From contig NZ_AP025493.1 of the NCBI RefSeq assembly GCF_024347515.1, forward strand, positions 1,550,001 through 1,614,000: DNA of 64,000 bases. Direction: 5' to 3'. The notes below the pieces were generated by a model, which worked only from the letters and a program-made list of their open reading frames with translations, searched no databases and was not told where the DNA came from. A program made the position numbers and the translations under genes. Below are positions 17,479-25,753 of the stretch, in pieces (within the stretch, counting starts at the first letter, position 1; each line of letters starts with the position of its first letter). This DNA comes from Vibrio gigantis. GTDB taxonomy: Bacteria; Pseudomonadota; Gammaproteobacteria; Enterobacterales; Vibrionaceae.

Positions 17479-18408
17479 GTGCCCAATACCAATCAGTTGT
17501 TATTGTTCTTAGATGTGGTTCAACAAGGGTCGTTTACCAAAGCGGCAACCTTACATGACATGGACAATTCCTCACTCTCTAAACAAATCAAGAAGCTTGA
17601 GCAAGACTTGGGTGTTCAGCTACTCAACCGTTCTACTCGTTCGTTTTCTTTGACGTCGGCAGGGGAGGATATCCTCGCGCAAACCTACGTGTTGAAAGAC
17701 ACCATCAATCAGATTCAAGGCATTGCTGATTCGTACCAGTCAGAGCCAAAAGGCGTGCTGCGCATTACTTCGCCGATCTATTTTGGTCAGCAATACCTGC
17801 AACCTATCATCACTCAGTTTATGAGAAAGTACCCGGATGTTCAGATCGTACTTTCACTAGACGATAAGATCGCCAACATCATTGCAGGGCAGTTTGATAT
17901 TGCCTTTCGTTTCAGTAAGCTGGTGGAATCGAATCTGATTGCGAAGAAGATAGCCGACAGTAACTTCATGCTGGTCGCCTCGAATGACTTTGTGAAGCAG
18001 CATGGTGAGCCGAAAACGCCACAAGATCTGCTGTCTCTGCCTGCGGTGATTTATACCAATGGTGACATGACCGTTGATCACCTGCGTATTAGTGAAGAGC
18101 CGTATGGCAACACTTTCCAGAGCCTGACGATTCGTGGTAACTACAAGGTGAGTGATGTTCGTACTATGGTGTCTTGTGTGAAAGATGGCTTAGGTTATGG
18201 TTTCCTTGATCAATCAAATCTGTACGCCTCCATGAAAGAGTTGGGCTTAGTGACACTGCTTCCTGATTACGCTATCTCAACAGCGGATACTGCTATTTAC
18301 GCCGTCTACCCACACCGTAAGCAGACCAAGCTAGTAAAAGAGTTCATCACCTCAGTGCAAGATTATATTGGGTCACCAACGATTTGGGAGAAGATGCAGC
18401 AAGATTAA
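17479..18408 (+). CDS. LysR-family transcriptional regulator
   Basis: 309-aa LTTR with an N-terminal HTH (FLDVVQQGSFTKAATLHDMDNSSLSKQIKKLE) and a C-terminal periplasmic-binding-like effector domain beginning GVLRITSPIYFGQQYL. The start is GTG at 17479, preceded by AGGAGCGGCACA. It is close behind the Lrp-type gene and convergent with tsdA. The subfamily resembles CrgA/DhcR-type regulators. The target is unknown; it has no obvious divergent partner gene. Confidence 0.9.
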   Translation: MPNTNQLLLFLDVVQQGSFTKAATLHDMDNSSLSKQIKKLEQDLGVQLLNRSTRSFSLTSAGEDILAQTYVLKDTINQIQGIADSYQSEPKGVLRITSPIYFGQQYLQPIITQFMRKYPDVQIVLSLDDKIANIIAGQFDIAFRFSKLVESNLIAKKIADSNFMLVASNDFVKQHGEPKTPQDLLSLPAVIYTNGDMTVDHLRISEEPYGNTFQSLTIRGNYKVSDVRTMVSCVKDGLGYGFLDQSNLYASMKELGLVTLLPDYAISTADTAIYAVYPHRKQTKLVKEFITSVQDYIGSPTIWEKMQQD

Positions 18409-18433
18409 CGAGTTCTCTGCCATATCAAATCAA

Positions 18434-18472
18434 AAAAGAAGCCAGAACGTCGCACGAACTGGCTTCTTTTTA
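18434..18472. terminator. Bidirectional terminator between LysR and tsdA
   Basis: AGAAGCCAG and CTGGCTTCT form a 9-bp stem flanked by A6 on the left and T4-ACT6 on the right, so it can stop transcription from both convergent genes. Confidence 0.85.
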
Positions 18473-18564
18473 CTTTTTTAGCGCTCACTAATTTACAATG
18501 TAAAGTTCAGCTATAGCTAGTGTGAGCGGCTCTTTTTCCACAAAGAGTACGTCTTCAATCGAAG

Positions 18565-19626
18565 TTAGTGCTCGTGAATCACCTCTTTACCACTTGGGTA
18601 AGCTTTTGAACCCAGTACATGACCGTCTACTTCTTTACCATAGTAGCCTTGATGGTTGTGGTAACGCTCTGCATTCGCAGCCACATCGCCTTTGTACCTC
18701 GGATCTTGTGGGCGCTCATGGCTATTTACAAACGCGGCCACATCCCATGCCTCTTGAACTGAAAGTTGCTGACTCTTACCAAGTGGCATGTTTTCGTAAA
18801 TGAAATAAGCCGCTGTGTTTATGCGGTGCATTCCCGCGCCCCAGTTAAACGCGTTCTCGCCCCACAGCGGTGGGAAGTAAGAGCGACCATCGGCCCCTTT
18901 AATGCCTTCGCCATTTTGACCATGACACGTTTGACAGCTGGTTTGGTAAACCTTCTCGCCACGTGCGATAGAAGGTTCTTGTTCTGGGTTAGCGATCTTA
19001 GGGTAGCCACGACCTGCTAATTTACTGCGATCATCGATTGGGTATTTGCTTAACAGCTCTTGAGGAAGAGGGAAGCTTTCTGCTTTACCGCCGACTTGTA
19101 AATCTGCATCGCTGAGCTCGGGAACGGGTGTGTCTTGCATGCCGTTCTTATCTAACATGCCACCCATCGCCAACCAGTAGGAGTAAGCGCTGAGTGCGAC
19201 CAGTTCTTTTGAGTCTAAGGCTGGTGCGATTCCGTTCATTGAATAGGTGAAACAGCCTTGAATACGCTCAGCGTAGCTGTTGACCTTGTCGTTTTTCTTA
19301 CGATAAGCCGGGTAGGCCATGTACGCGCCCCAAAGTGGCGCTGCATTGGGCTTCATGCCTGCTTGCATGTGGCAGTTAACACAGTTTTGCTCGTTGCCGA
19401 CGTATTCGCCGCGCATCTGTTGCGAGTCAACAAACAGTGAGTAACCTAATTTTACTTTGTCGCCAAATTCTCCTGCTGGGATATCCACTAAGTCGCGTGG
19501 CACTAGGTACTTGTTGTCTTTCACTTTTTCGACGGCTGGCAGTTCGGTTTGGCTATCGGGTAATTCACCGTCGGCATAAGCGAGTCCAGAGGCAAGGGTT
19601 GCGGTGATTAAAAGTAGTGTTTTCAT
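18565..19626 (-). CDS. tsdA: Diheme thiosulfate dehydrogenase TsdA
   Basis: Periplasmic diheme cytochrome c that joins two thiosulfates into tetrathionate and in some bacteria runs in reverse. A signal peptide (MKTLLLITATLASGLAYA) is followed by two CxxCH sites, CVNCH near residue 83 and CQTCH near residue 235. The segment ERIQGCFTYSMNG matches the conserved TsdA stretch that supplies the unusual Cys axial ligand of heme 1, which separates TsdA from ordinary cytochromes. The family is about 270-350 aa; this one has 353. It starts 9 bp after the tsdB stop, so the pair is an operon. Direction of catalysis in vivo is not shown by sequence; the neighbouring tetrathionate reductase makes both directions plausible. 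Confidence 0.85.
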   Translation of the reverse strand: MKTLLLITATLASGLAYADGELPDSQTELPAVEKVKDNKYLVPRDLVDIPAGEFGDKVKLGYSLFVDSQQMRGEYVGNEQNCVNCHMQAGMKPNAAPLWGAYMAYPAYRKKNDKVNSYAERIQGCFTYSMNGIAPALDSKELVALSAYSYWLAMGGMLDKNGMQDTPVPELSDADLQVGGKAESFPLPQELLSKYPIDDRSKLAGRGYPKIANPEQEPSIARGEKVYQTSCQTCHGQNGEGIKGADGRSYFPPLWGENAFNWGAGMHRINTAAYFIYENMPLGKSQQLSVQEAWDVAAFVNSHERPQDPRYKGDVAANAERYHNHQGYYGKEVDGHVLGSKAYPSGKEVIHEH

Positions 19627-19635
19627 GCTAGCCCT

Positions 19636-20277
19636 TTAGTATCGAAAAGATGCGAAGTAGTAAGACAGGTTTTTGATCTCATCGTCGGTCAATTTGCCTG
19701 CGATGTTGCCCATCATGTTCAAATCATCACCCTTGCGAGTGCCGTTTTTCCATGCGTTAAGCTGAGATTGAATGTAGTCGGCATGTTGGCTCGCAAGGCG
19801 TGGAAACTTGTCTACGCCCATTCCGCTTGGTCCGTGACAGGTAGCACATGCTGGAATGTTTCGGTCCCAATCACCTTGAAATACAAGCTTGCGATATGGG
19901 TTCTCGATATCCGCTTGTGAGCCACGCTGTTCTAAGTCCGTGAATTCGTATGAAGGGAGAGAGGCAAAGTATTCGGCAACCTCACGACGAATAGCAGGAG
20001 CAGACACGCCATCGGCCATGCCTTTCATAATCGCGCTTTGACGCTCTCCACTAGAGAATAAAATCAATTGATGTTCTAGGTAGTCAGCATTCAGCCCAGC
20101 AAGCATAGGGGCGATGTTAGGCATACCTTTCCCGTCAGCTTGATGGCACCCGCTACAGGTTTCTGCGGCTTCGGGCATAGGGTTAGGCGCTGCTTGTGCA
20201 AAGCCGGATAAAGAAAGGCTTCCTAAAGCAGCGATGCAAAGCGTGAGAGTTTGAGTTTTTATATTCAGCTTAATCAT
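19636..20277 (-). CDS. tsdB: Diheme cytochrome c (c4 type), TsdB electron partner
   Basis: Periplasmic cytochrome of 213 aa with a signal peptide ending near QAAPNPMPEA and two c-type heme sites, CSGCH (residues ~40-44) and CATCH (~143-147). Its two homologous halves are typical of cytochrome c4. TsdB proteins of this form accept electrons from TsdA in other bacteria (known), and the tight tsdB-tsdA arrangement here supports that role. The start is an ATG at 20277 with a weak ribosome-binding site. The palindromic TtrR-type element is centred about 66 bp upstream. Confidence 0.85.
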   Translation of the reverse strand: MIKLNIKTQTLTLCIAALGSLSLSGFAQAAPNPMPEAAETCSGCHQADGKGMPNIAPMLAGLNADYLEHQLILFSSGERQSAIMKGMADGVSAPAIRREVAEYFASLPSYEFTDLEQRGSQADIENPYRKLVFQGDWDRNIPACATCHGPSGMGVDKFPRLASQHADYIQSQLNAWKNGTRKGDDLNMMGNIAGKLTDDEIKNLSYYFASFRY

Positions 20278-20333
20278 GAGGCGTCGCTATTGGTTGTAAT
20301 GCACGCATTTTCGACATAATTGATTGCTCGCGC

Positions 20334-20352
20334 TATTGTGGATTTCCACATT
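20334..20352. promoter_or_regulatory. Putative TtrR operator upstream of tsdBA
   Basis: TATTGTGGATTTCCACATT contains the inverted repeat TGTGGA-TT-TCCACA (20337-20350). The same 19 bases occur in the ttrB-ttrS spacer at 25610-25628, at a similar distance from the start codon (about 66 versus 75 bp). Assignment to TtrR, the response regulator encoded here, is inference. Confidence 0.65.
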
Positions 20353-20470
20353 AATTCACTGGGAACTTGAGGAGAGTCTCACGTAAATAGGCTCAATCAG
20401 CCTGTTTTGACCCTAGAGATAAGCATAGTTGTTTGAGGGAGGTGGGGCTAAAACTTAAAGGGAGCTGGTG

Positions 20471-20505
20471 AAAAAAAGAGCAACTCTGAATGATGAAGTT
20501 GCTCT
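20471..20505 (-). terminator. ttr operon terminator
   Basis: AGAGCAACT and AGTTGCTCT form a 9-bp stem; on the minus strand it is followed by T7. It lies 35 bp past the ttrA stop and separates ttrBCA from tsdBA. Confidence 0.85.
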
Positions 20506-20539
20506 GTTTATTTTATTGTTGGACGAAAATTACAGAGAA

Positions 20540-23500
20540 TTAGACCTTGTAGATCTTCGCCGGAAGTGCCTGTCTTGCTGCTGCGCCGACTACCCAATCA
20601 AGCATGACTCCTTTGCCTTCTCTTGTCGGGTCAATTAAGCCAATATCATTAATGTTAACGCCATCGTTGGATTTCATCTTCACTGGTTGTTGTGTATCGC
20701 CAATCCAGTGTGCACGTTCCCCGAGCTCTTTGTGACCAAAGCCATGTTCAAAGCCTAGTGTTCCCGGTTTGATGCCATCAATCACCATCGCCAGTGCTTT
20801 TGTCGTTGCGCTCGGCGTTTCAATGGCAAATACGTCACCGGTTTTGATGCCCGCTGAAGAGGCATCTTGCGGGTGAATGTACACCGGATTCACACCCTTG
20901 ATAGATTCTAAGCGTGGTGACAAGTTAGACACCGCACTATGAATATTGGATTTAAAGTTAGTCAGGGTGAATGGCCACTCTTTTGTTGGGAACTGCTCAG
21001 CTAAAGGTGTGCCGTCTGCAAGCTTTTGCGGATGCCACGTAGGGCAACCCATGTACTGCTCGCCACTGATGGTATTGCGAGAAGTACCGAGCTTTTCGTT
21101 CCAGATAGCTAGTGGTTTGGTCCATTTGTACTTCATGGTTTCGTTGGTGTAGGCATTGGTGGCGTCCTCAAAACGACCGCCACGTGCAAAAATGTACGCT
21201 ACCTTGAGCATCTCTTCTGGCTTGAGCGTTTTGTTCATCACAGGTATTAGGCGCTCTAGGCCAGACCAAACAATGTCTTCAACCTCAACATTCGGCACGC
21301 CGCCTTTGGCAAATGCTAGGTTCGCCGCAGAGCGCAGGTAGAAGTCTTCTGCACCGTGGATACCGTGCCAATTGCCTTGGTTGTCTTTGATTGCATTATC
21401 ACCAAAGCCGCCTAGATCGAGCGCTTTCGCAACATCAATAAAGAAGTTCTCTAGGTTGATGGCGCGTCCGTCTTGCGTGCGTGAGGTTTTAGGCTCAACA
21501 ATCGGCCAACGAGCGGTGATCGCTTTAGTTGCAACGCCATGCCAAGGTGTTGCCATGCCCCAGCTTTCGTAGGTTACGGTGTCAGGCACGAGATAATCCG
21601 ATAGCGCTGTGGTTTCATTGATGAAAGCATCGATAGAGACGATCAAACCCAGTTGCTTTGGATCTTTAAGCTTTTCGCCTAGCAGGTTATCTAAACCCGG
21701 TACGCCATAAAGTGGATTCGCCATGTGGTTGATCCACGCTTTTGCACGGTAAGGGTAGCCATCAATGGCCGCTGATAAATGCTCGGTTAACAACGGTGCA
21801 GAGATCGGGTACCAAGGCGCGCGCGTTGGATATGGAGATTCACCGGCAGCAACACGGCGTTTGTATTCGCTGGTTTTGTGATACGGGAATTTACTACGAG
21901 ACAAGAACACACCTTGCGGCTTTGTCTTACCCTTGAACTTGGTAAAGTCATAACGAGGGCCTGCAACAGAAGTTGGGTAGCCACCCGCTTTTGCCATCGC
22001 ACCACCTTTCGCGTTGATGTTACCGATCAGCGCGTTCAGCATTAGGATAGAGAACGAATTGTAGAAGCCATTAGTGTGCATGTTGCCACCGTGAGTATCG
22101 ACGACGGCTTTTGTCCCGTAACTGGTGAAGCGTTTCGCCAGTGCAATAATCTGATCTTGTGGGATTTCACACTGCTCGCTGTAATAAGCAAGGTCATACT
22201 TGAAGGCTTCTTCTTTCAATCTTTGTAGAGAAGACTTCACACGAACGCTCTGACCATCGATTTCTGCGTCTTGATCGACAAATAACGCCGCCTCTTCGAC
22301 CTGAACATTTGATGTTAATAGTGACGTTGTCACATCTAGTGCGATAAATGCATCATCATCAGACATCGGTTCGCCTGTTTCTAGCAAGCCAATATCAGAT
22401 GCGCGAAGCATGCGTCCGTTTTGTGGGTGCGTTTCGTCGCTGATCACTAGGTGAGATGCATTACACCAGTGTGTAGTACCTGCTTTCTTCATCGCTTGTG
22501 CGCTCGGGCGAGACAAGAAATTATGATTGTAGCGCTGATTTTCGATGATCCACTGGATCATCCCCAGAACTAATGCTGAATCGGTGCCTGGTTTGATCGG
22601 AAGCCAGTTGTTGCGATCACCCGCTGCAAGGCTTGACGATCCTGCAGGAAGGCTTGGTGTCACAATGGTGTAGCTCAGTTTTCCGTTTGTACGAGCCTCT
22701 GCTAGTTGTCGTGCTTGGCGCTTAAACGGGTTGCCTGCTTGAGCCGGAGACATTCCAATAAACAGAATGAATTCTGCGTTGTTAAAGTCGGGTTTTAAGT
22801 GCGAGAACTTGTCTAAGTCATTCATGATCGCGCCAGAGCCTGCTCGGAATGCATAGCCACAGTAAGAGCCGTGGTGGCCGAAGTTACGAGTACCATAGCT
22901 GTTAAACGCAAAGCGTTTCAAGATATCATCACGGCCTTCATTGCCGGCATTGGTTACCAATAACTGGTTGGCTTTTGGGCCGTATTCAGGGTTGTTTGGA
23001 TCTAGCGGTGTTTCGATGTCGCGAATCGAGCGTAAGCCTTCCACTTCGCCTTCACCGAACAAGTCACCCCCTTCGGTGATCTCAGAGATTAGCTGTTCGT
23101 AGCTGATTGGTTCCCACTTGCCTTCACCACGCTTACCAACACGTTTTAGCGGTTGAGTGATTCGGTATGGGCTGTTTTGAATCTCTAACATGCCGTTACC
23201 ACGGGCGCAGGCTGTCGAGCGATTATTTATGCCTGATTCACCAGACAAGCCAATGTAGGCATCTTTCACCGGTGTTTTGAACGGGATTTGCTGATCACTT
23301 GATAGCGGGTGATATGGGTTACCTGAGATACGTAAGATCTCATCGTTGCGGTTATCGATACGCACACGCAAGCCACATAGTGTCCAGCAGCCAAAACACA
23401 TTGATGGAGCCACGCGTTGGTTTGGGTTTGGCGAGATCTTACCTTGTTCATCGACACTGTATTCCGTCTCTAACGAGTTACCGTGATGGATGTGTTTAGT

Positions 23501-23632
23501 TTTCTTACCCGCAGTGCCATCGATAGCACCGTGAACCATGTGTTTTGTGGTTGTCGCATAACCTGCAGCAAAAGCTCCAACACCACCGGCAGCAAGGCCT
23601 GCTTTTAAAAATTGACGACGTTTGTTATCCAT
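20540..23632 (-). CDS. ttrA: Tetrathionate reductase catalytic subunit TtrA (molybdopterin)
   Basis: Catalytic subunit reducing tetrathionate to thiosulfate in anaerobic respiration; exported by Tat with the FeS subunit. The 1030-aa chain begins with a twin-arginine signal (RRQFLKAGLAAGG). The [4Fe-4S] site follows as CFGCWTLC with a later Cys in ACARGNG. The Mo-ligating Cys is probably in the segment HHGSYCGYAFRAGSG, as in TtrA/ArrA/SrrA relatives. Length fits TtrA. The operon order ttrB-ttrC-ttrA with divergent ttrSR matches the Salmonella locus in content. Arsenate or selenate reductase is the main alternative; the TtrS/TtrR neighbours and the TsdA pair favour tetrathionate. Confidence 0.88.
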   Translation of the reverse strand: MDNKRRQFLKAGLAAGGVGAFAAGYATTTKHMVHGAIDGTAGKKTKHIHHGNSLETEYSVDEQGKISPNPNQRVAPSMCFGCWTLCGLRVRIDNRNDEILRISGNPYHPLSSDQQIPFKTPVKDAYIGLSGESGINNRSTACARGNGMLEIQNSPYRITQPLKRVGKRGEGKWEPISYEQLISEITEGGDLFGEGEVEGLRSIRDIETPLDPNNPEYGPKANQLLVTNAGNEGRDDILKRFAFNSYGTRNFGHHGSYCGYAFRAGSGAIMNDLDKFSHLKPDFNNAEFILFIGMSPAQAGNPFKRQARQLAEARTNGKLSYTIVTPSLPAGSSSLAAGDRNNWLPIKPGTDSALVLGMIQWIIENQRYNHNFLSRPSAQAMKKAGTTHWCNASHLVISDETHPQNGRMLRASDIGLLETGEPMSDDDAFIALDVTTSLLTSNVQVEEAALFVDQDAEIDGQSVRVKSSLQRLKEEAFKYDLAYYSEQCEIPQDQIIALAKRFTSYGTKAVVDTHGGNMHTNGFYNSFSILMLNALIGNINAKGGAMAKAGGYPTSVAGPRYDFTKFKGKTKPQGVFLSRSKFPYHKTSEYKRRVAAGESPYPTRAPWYPISAPLLTEHLSAAIDGYPYRAKAWINHMANPLYGVPGLDNLLGEKLKDPKQLGLIVSIDAFINETTALSDYLVPDTVTYESWGMATPWHGVATKAITARWPIVEPKTSRTQDGRAINLENFFIDVAKALDLGGFGDNAIKDNQGNWHGIHGAEDFYLRSAANLAFAKGGVPNVEVEDIVWSGLERLIPVMNKTLKPEEMLKVAYIFARGGRFEDATNAYTNETMKYKWTKPLAIWNEKLGTSRNTISGEQYMGCPTWHPQKLADGTPLAEQFPTKEWPFTLTNFKSNIHSAVSNLSPRLESIKGVNPVYIHPQDASSAGIKTGDVFAIETPSATTKALAMVIDGIKPGTLGFEHGFGHKELGERAHWIGDTQQPVKMKSNDGVNINDIGLIDPTREGKGVMLDWVVGAAARQALPAKIYKV

Positions 23633-23646
23633 GATGATTCCTCAGA

Positions 23647-24741
23647 CTACAAGCTATGTGAGTGGGTAAGTGGTGACGATGTTTTTGTCGATACGACTTC
23701 AGAAGCGAACAACGCAAGTGCTAACCAGAGACCACACATACCGACAATGCCAAGTAAACCTGAGCTACCCATTGGCAGTTCATAAGGGAATGCACCTACA
23801 TCAAAACGTGGAATGGTTTGAACTTCCATCATGGTTACCCAGCGTACTGCCCATGCCGAAACTATGGTCGCAAGTGCTACACAGATAATTCCTAACTTGC
23901 TTTGAGATAAGCGTTGTAGAGGTAGAACCAAGATCATGCACAACAAAATGCTGGTGGTCATGATGCCCAAATTAATGCCCCAAGCGTTGTCCTCATACAG
24001 GTCGAAGTGACCATGGTTAGAAGCCCAAATCGACGTAAGAATGATGGCAAGGCCGCCCGTTAACGTAATGGTTCTTTGGACCAGAGCGAGGTCTGTCGGT
24101 TTTAAGCTAGGCTTGCTTGAAGGCAGCAAAGCCCAAATCAACAGCGTTAAGCCCGTTGCAGCAAAAAATGCAGTCGTAAACCAAAGCAGTGGAGAAGCCG
24201 GTTGATGCCAAAGCGGTCGGCTCGCCAAAATTGCAATCTCGGCACCTGTATAGAGCGCGATGCTTAGGCCCGAAATGGCCGTCACAGCAGCGAGTACAAT
24301 CATTAGTTTTGCTGAAACCTGCCATTGGCCTAGGGTTAACCAAGACAAGCGCTTTAGAAGCGGGTTTTCACTTTCTTTAAGTTGTGCGATGTCATCACGC
24401 AAGTAAACCCAAGCCGTCGCGACAGCCAGACCAGAGAACAAAGGAAGAAACAGAGAACCCAGTGACATCCATGACCAAGGCGTGATGTGTGCGTAGAAGT
24501 GCCACGCACGTCCAGGTTGGTGTAAGTCACCAGTAAGGGCTAATGGTCCAACAATGGCGCCAATGGCCATCACTAGTACAAGAGCTGAGCGGAATTGATG
24601 ACTGGTCGAGTTTTTGAAGATCAGGGCTATCAAAAACAGAATAGCCGCCGCGTAGGCTGAACCAATGTAGAAGAAATATTGAACCGCCCACGGTAGCCAA
24701 GCAATCTCTTGAGCGGGAACTAACACCTCGGTGATATTCAT
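23647..24741 (-). CDS. ttrC: Tetrathionate reductase membrane subunit TtrC (NrfD/PsrC family)
   Basis: Polytopic inner-membrane subunit of 364 aa that oxidises menaquinol and anchors TtrAB. About nine hydrophobic segments are visible. The start VQYFFYIGSAYAAAILFLIALIF and the segment TGDLHQPGRAWHFYAHITPWSWMSLGS are NrfD/PsrC-like. The ATG at 24741 overlaps the ttrB stop by 4 bases (ATGA), showing translational coupling; ttrA starts 14 bp downstream. Confidence 0.88.
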   Translation of the reverse strand: MNITEVLVPAQEIAWLPWAVQYFFYIGSAYAAAILFLIALIFKNSTSHQFRSALVLVMAIGAIVGPLALTGDLHQPGRAWHFYAHITPWSWMSLGSLFLPLFSGLAVATAWVYLRDDIAQLKESENPLLKRLSWLTLGQWQVSAKLMIVLAAVTAISGLSIALYTGAEIAILASRPLWHQPASPLLWFTTAFFAATGLTLLIWALLPSSKPSLKPTDLALVQRTITLTGGLAIILTSIWASNHGHFDLYEDNAWGINLGIMTTSILLCMILVLPLQRLSQSKLGIICVALATIVSAWAVRWVTMMEVQTIPRFDVGAFPYELPMGSSGLLGIVGMCGLWLALALFASEVVSTKTSSPLTHSHSL

Positions 24742-25544
24742 GCTGTCTCTCCTTGTTTGCTAGAAGATGAGTTATCAATGGCGGCAGGATCATAAATCGC
24801 AGGTTGCCCTTCAATGTGACTAACGAATCGCTCGTTCATGCCGATATAGAAAACATGTGGGTTGGTATTCTGCTCTGGCTTGAGCACTTTGATGTCGTCT
24901 TGGTTCTCATTGAGCAGGCGGTTGATTTCGCTGTTTGGATCTTTCAGGTCACCGATGACACGAGCGCCGCCGACACAGGTTTCGACACAAGCGGGTAGCA
25001 AGCCATCTTCAAGGCGATGTGCACAGAAGGTGCATTTGTCGGCGGTCAGTGTGTCGTGGTTAATGAAGCGAGCATCGTAAGGGCAGGCTTGAACACAGTA
25101 GGCACAAGCTACGCAGCGTTCGTTATCGACCATCACAATGCCATCTTCACGTTGGAAGGTAGCTTGAACGGGGCAGACTTTAATGCACGGTGCGTTGTCG
25201 CAGTGATTACACAGGCGAGGCAGCATGAATGACTTCACCTCTTGTTGAGTTGTTGAACCATCATCAAGGGATACTTCATACTGTTTTACAGTGGTTCTGA
25301 ACTGGCCAATTGGTGCTTGGTTTTCAATGCTACAGCCAACAGTGCATGCCTGACAGCCTACGCATTTACGCAAATCAATCGCCATGGCGTAGCGTTTACC
25401 CATTTCGCCTTTACGGTCTGGTTGGTTGTTGTTGCGAATGGCTGTACTGGCAACTGCGGTGTTGATTCCTGTAATGGGAATGAGCGCAGCACCAGCGGAA
25501 ACTTTGCCGAACTGGCTGAGAAACCGTCTTTTCAATGAGTCCAT
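24738..25544 (-). CDS. ttrB: Tetrathionate reductase FeS subunit TtrB
   Basis: Electron-transfer subunit of 268 aa with four [4Fe-4S] clusters linking TtrC to TtrA at the periplasmic face. A Tat-like signal (KRRFLSQFGKVSAG) is followed by the four Cys groups CVGCQACTVGC, CNHCDNAPCIKVC, CVACAYCVQAC and CTFC... ACVETC. It is the first gene of the operon. Its promoter region holds a TtrR-type palindrome and an FNR-like site, so induction by tetrathionate under low oxygen is expected. Confidence 0.9.
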   Translation of the reverse strand: MDSLKRRFLSQFGKVSAGAALIPITGINTAVASTAIRNNNQPDRKGEMGKRYAMAIDLRKCVGCQACTVGCSIENQAPIGQFRTTVKQYEVSLDDGSTTQQEVKSFMLPRLCNHCDNAPCIKVCPVQATFQREDGIVMVDNERCVACAYCVQACPYDARFINHDTLTADKCTFCAHRLEDGLLPACVETCVGGARVIGDLKDPNSEINRLLNENQDDIKVLKPEQNTNPHVFYIGMNERFVSHIEGQPAIYDPAAIDNSSSSKQGETA

Positions 25545-25609
25545 ATTGGTACCTATAAATGGGTATTGGTTCTGTTGAGCTCATTGTCAGATTTTGACCC
25601 TATACGGGG

Positions 25610-25628
25610 TATTGTGGATTTCCACATT
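25610..25628. promoter_or_regulatory. Putative TtrR operator upstream of ttrB
   Basis: This is the same 19-mer (TATTGTGGATTTCCACATT) as at 20334-20352, with core TGTGGA-TT-TCCACA at 25613-25626. It is in the ttrB/ttrS spacer about 75 bp before ttrB and 135 bp before ttrS. Confidence 0.68.
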
Positions 25629-25640
25629 CCCAGGTCAAAG

Positions 25641-25654
25641 TTGATCTAGAACAA
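25641..25654. promoter_or_regulatory. FNR-like site in the ttr control region
   Basis: TTGAT-CTAG-AACAA matches the FNR consensus TTGATNNNNATCAA except for one base. In Salmonella the ttr operon needs both FNR and TtrSR (known). Here it lies upstream of the TtrR-type box with respect to ttrB. Confidence 0.5.
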
Positions 25655-25753
25655 ATGTGGTTTTCGCTATCTAGCTGTTATGCTTTATTTAAAAGCGCTT
25701 TAACGCATTGAGAAATCATTGAATAGGTAACCCGATTGAATAAAGAGATGTCC

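Noticed and set aside
20406..25603. Shared TTTTGACCCTA near both TtrR boxes
   Set aside because: Position relative to the box and start codon differs between the two loci, so chance is more likely than a second operator.
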